DNA of 6,763 nucleotides from Planctomycetota bacterium (GTDB lineage: Bacteria; Planctomycetota; PLA2; JAEUHO01). Positions 6,102 to 6,763 of the stretch are shown in pieces. The DNA is taken from NCBI GenBank assembly GCA_024639415.1, contig JAHEIK010000207.1, forward strand, positions 1 through 6,763. The letters are read 5' to 3'. The notes beneath the pieces were generated by a model. It was not told the origin of the DNA, did no database searches, and saw only the letters and a program-made list of their open reading frames with translations. Made by a program: the position numbers and the translations under genes. Numbering within the stretch: the stretch's first letter is position 1; every line of letters starts with the position of its first letter.

Positions 6102-6449
6102 ATGAGCACCACCTTCTTCTTCAAGAGCACCTGAAGCTCCTGCCGCGAGCCGAAGGCGCTGGTCCAGCGCCTCGCACCGGATGCCGAACTCCGCAACTAC
6201 GCCAAGGAGCCGCTGCGGCGCGCTGAGATCGACGCGATCCTGAAGGCGGCCACCTCCCCCGCCGACGTCCTCAACACACGTCACAAGGTCGCCAAGGAGA
6301 GTGGCTGGAAGGACAAGACGCCGTCGAAGACAGCGTTCCTGAAGGCCGCCCTCGAAGAGAACAACCTCCTCCGGCGCCCCATCCTGCTGAAGGACGGCAA
6401 CCTCGCGGTTGGCAAGGATCCGGCAGCCCTGCGCGCACTGCTCGCCTGA
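6102..6449 (+). CDS. Selenoprotein of the ArsC/Spx family, Sec at in-frame TGA (6132-6134)
   Basis: Read with TGA at codon 11 as selenocysteine, this is a 115-residue protein, the normal length of ArsC/Spx-type thioredoxin-fold proteins. It begins MSTTFFFKST-U-SSC-REPKAL, so the TGA takes the place of the first Cys of the CxxC redox site (U11, C14). The same frame then gives NYAKEPL (32-38), the helix REIDAIL-like segment at 40-47, DVLNTR (55-60) and NNLLRRPILLKDG (87-99, with the conserved Arg-Pro-Ile). It closes with LAVGKDPAALRALL before the TGA stop at 6447. A seleno-oxidoreductase acting on a disulfide, arsenate or other small oxidised substrate is inferred, and the substrate cannot be told. 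Arsenate resistance is not implied, as there are no ars neighbours. The part after the TGA has no in-frame ATG, GTG or TTG, so standard gene calling would omit it. A SECIS-like hairpin follows the TGA. The alternative is a one-base error or mutation from TGC or TGT, but the hairpin and exact position argue against that. Confidence 0.82.
6132..6174 (+). promoter_or_regulatory. Candidate bacterial SECIS element (UGA plus downstream hairpin)
   Basis: After the TGA (6132-6134), AGGCGCT (6154-6160) pairs perfectly with AGCGCCT (6166-6172) around the loop GGTCC (6161-6165). Two more pairs (CG with CG) extend the stem beyond a bulged A at 6153. The loop begins 26 bases after the TGA and starts with two guanosines. 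Bacterial SECIS elements are known to need a G in the first loop positions at about 16-37 bases from the UGA, and the E. coli fdhF loop is, from memory, GGUC followed by U. This would bind SelB and direct Sec insertion. It lies wholly within the coding sequence. Confidence 0.7.
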
Positions 6450-6502
6450 CGTCGCTCCCGCCAGGTCCGGACCGCAGAAGGCTCGGGCCGGGGCCGACCG
6501 AC

Positions 6503-6511
6503 TGCTACACT
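6503..6511 (+). promoter_or_regulatory. Extended -10-like TGC-TACACT before the desaturase gene
   Basis: TGCTACACT has the TGn extension and a reasonable -10 hexamer. The segment TACACTCCCGCGC matches TAGACTCCCGCGC before the selenoprotein gene in 12 of 13 positions. Transcription would start near 6518, leaving a leader of about 38 bases. No -35 box is evident. The desaturase is therefore probably transcribed from its own promoter rather than only by read-through. Confidence 0.35.
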
Positions 6512-6555
6512 CCCGCGCAGAGTTCTGACGATTCGCGGCGCGGATACCCCCCCTC

Positions 6556-6763
6556 ATGGCGACTGCCGCCAAGCAGAGCATCAACTGGGTCAATACCCTG
6601 TTCCTGTCGTTCGCCCACCTGGCCGCGGTCGGCGGCGTGCTCTGGATGGTGTTCGTGCAGTTCTCCTGGTGGACCGTCGGGCTCGCATGCCTCTGGATGG
6701 CACTCTGCAGCGTCTCGATCACGGGGGGCTACCACCGCCTGTTCGCACACCGGGCATACAAGG
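6556..6763 (+). CDS. Acyl-CoA/fatty-acid desaturase, N-terminal part (runs off the window)
   Basis: The first 69 residues are visible. After a short polar start come two hydrophobic stretches (about 13-34 and 37-54), then SITGGYHRLFAHRAYK. This contains the first histidine box HxxxxH (H60, H65) of membrane di-iron desaturases in the delta-9 acyl-CoA/stearoyl desaturase group. Those enzymes introduce a double bond into fatty acyl chains at the cytoplasmic membrane, using O2 and an electron donor. The later histidine boxes lie beyond the edge, so completeness cannot be judged. The ATG at 6556 is chosen because it fits the family's short N-terminus, but no Shine-Dalgarno site is seen; the bases just before it are a run of C. 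A promoter-like element lies about 45 bases upstream. Confidence 0.85.
   Translation, partial: MATAAKQSINWVNTLFLSFAHLAAVGGVLWMVFVQFSWWTVGLACLWMALCSVSITGGYHRLFAHRAYK

Noticed and set aside
6102..6134. Reading the gene at 6102 as a ten-codon ORF or a broken pseudogene
   Set aside because: The frame after the TGA keeps all ArsC/Spx motifs without any other stop or frameshift, the TGA lies at the active-site Cys column, and a SECIS-like hairpin follows.
6132..6134. TGA read as Trp or Gly by a variant genetic code
   Set aside because: Several genes here end in TGA and use TGG for Trp, including W69 of the same protein. A Trp or Gly at this active-site position would make no sense for the family.
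4883..6196. Minus-strand open frame continuing upstream of the 204-residue membrane protein, giving a much longer protein
   Set aside because: It runs antisense through the whole 301-residue gene and into the selenoprotein gene. The internal ATG at 4882 has a perfect Shine-Dalgarno site and a promoter, and the hydrophobic N-terminus starts there.
6464..6473. Perfect palindrome GGTCCGGACC after the selenoprotein gene
   Set aside because: It is too short to be a terminator, lacks a T tract, and such ten-base palindromes are expected by chance in GC-rich DNA.
5892..6722. Minus-strand open frame across the selenoprotein and desaturase starts
   Set aside because: It is antisense to three supported + strand genes, its composition is Arg/Ala/Gly-rich as in GC shadows, and it has no recognisable motif.

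Overview
The window is GC-rich bacterial DNA (roughly two thirds G+C by eye, with G or C at most third codon positions). It is densely coding, and the genes sit mostly as single units on both strands. The secreted EF-hand protein, the large membrane protein with a spermidine-synthase-like domain and the orphan proteins would suit a Planctomycetota-like lineage or another large-genome high-GC phylum. No marker gene fixes the taxonomy. There are no mobile elements, tRNAs, rRNAs or CRISPR repeats. TGA is a normal stop here: the gene entering from the left, the EF-hand gene and the selenoprotein gene all end in TGA.

Layout from left to right. (1) The last 25 codons of an unidentified + strand gene (1-78). 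(2) Convergent to it, an 852-residue polytopic membrane protein with a C-terminal spermidine-synthase-like domain (82-2640, minus). (3) Divergent from that, a complete classical short-chain dehydrogenase/reductase (2859-3596), followed by a 14-bp stem terminator. (4) A small secreted Lys-rich protein with two canonical EF-hand loops (3851-4165), followed by a second terminator. (5) A 204-residue membrane-anchored protein of unknown function on the minus strand (4268-4882), with a clear promoter and Shine-Dalgarno site. (6) A 301-residue orphan cytoplasmic protein with a CxC-x4-CxC cluster (5159-6064), whose leader carries a possible 12-codon mini-ORF and a hairpin. (7) A short gene that ordinary gene calling would miss because of an in-frame TGA (6102-6449). 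(8) The start of an acyl-CoA/fatty-acid desaturase running off the right edge (6556 onward).

The most interesting element is item 7. It is an ArsC/Spx-family thioredoxin-fold protein of 115 residues whose eleventh codon is TGA. That TGA sits exactly where the family has the first cysteine of its CxxC active site, giving U-S-S-C. The same frame continues through every later family motif to a normal stop. Twenty-six nucleotides after the TGA is a hairpin loop beginning GG (loop GGUCC), which is the placement and loop character expected of a bacterial SECIS element. I read it as a selenoprotein.

A second, weaker theme is a recurrent -10-like hexamer (TAGACT, TACACT, TACGCT) upstream of four genes. 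In two cases it lies only 8-9 nt before the ATG with no Shine-Dalgarno site, suggesting leaderless mRNAs. Apart from this shared promoter character, the genes do not form an obvious pathway.
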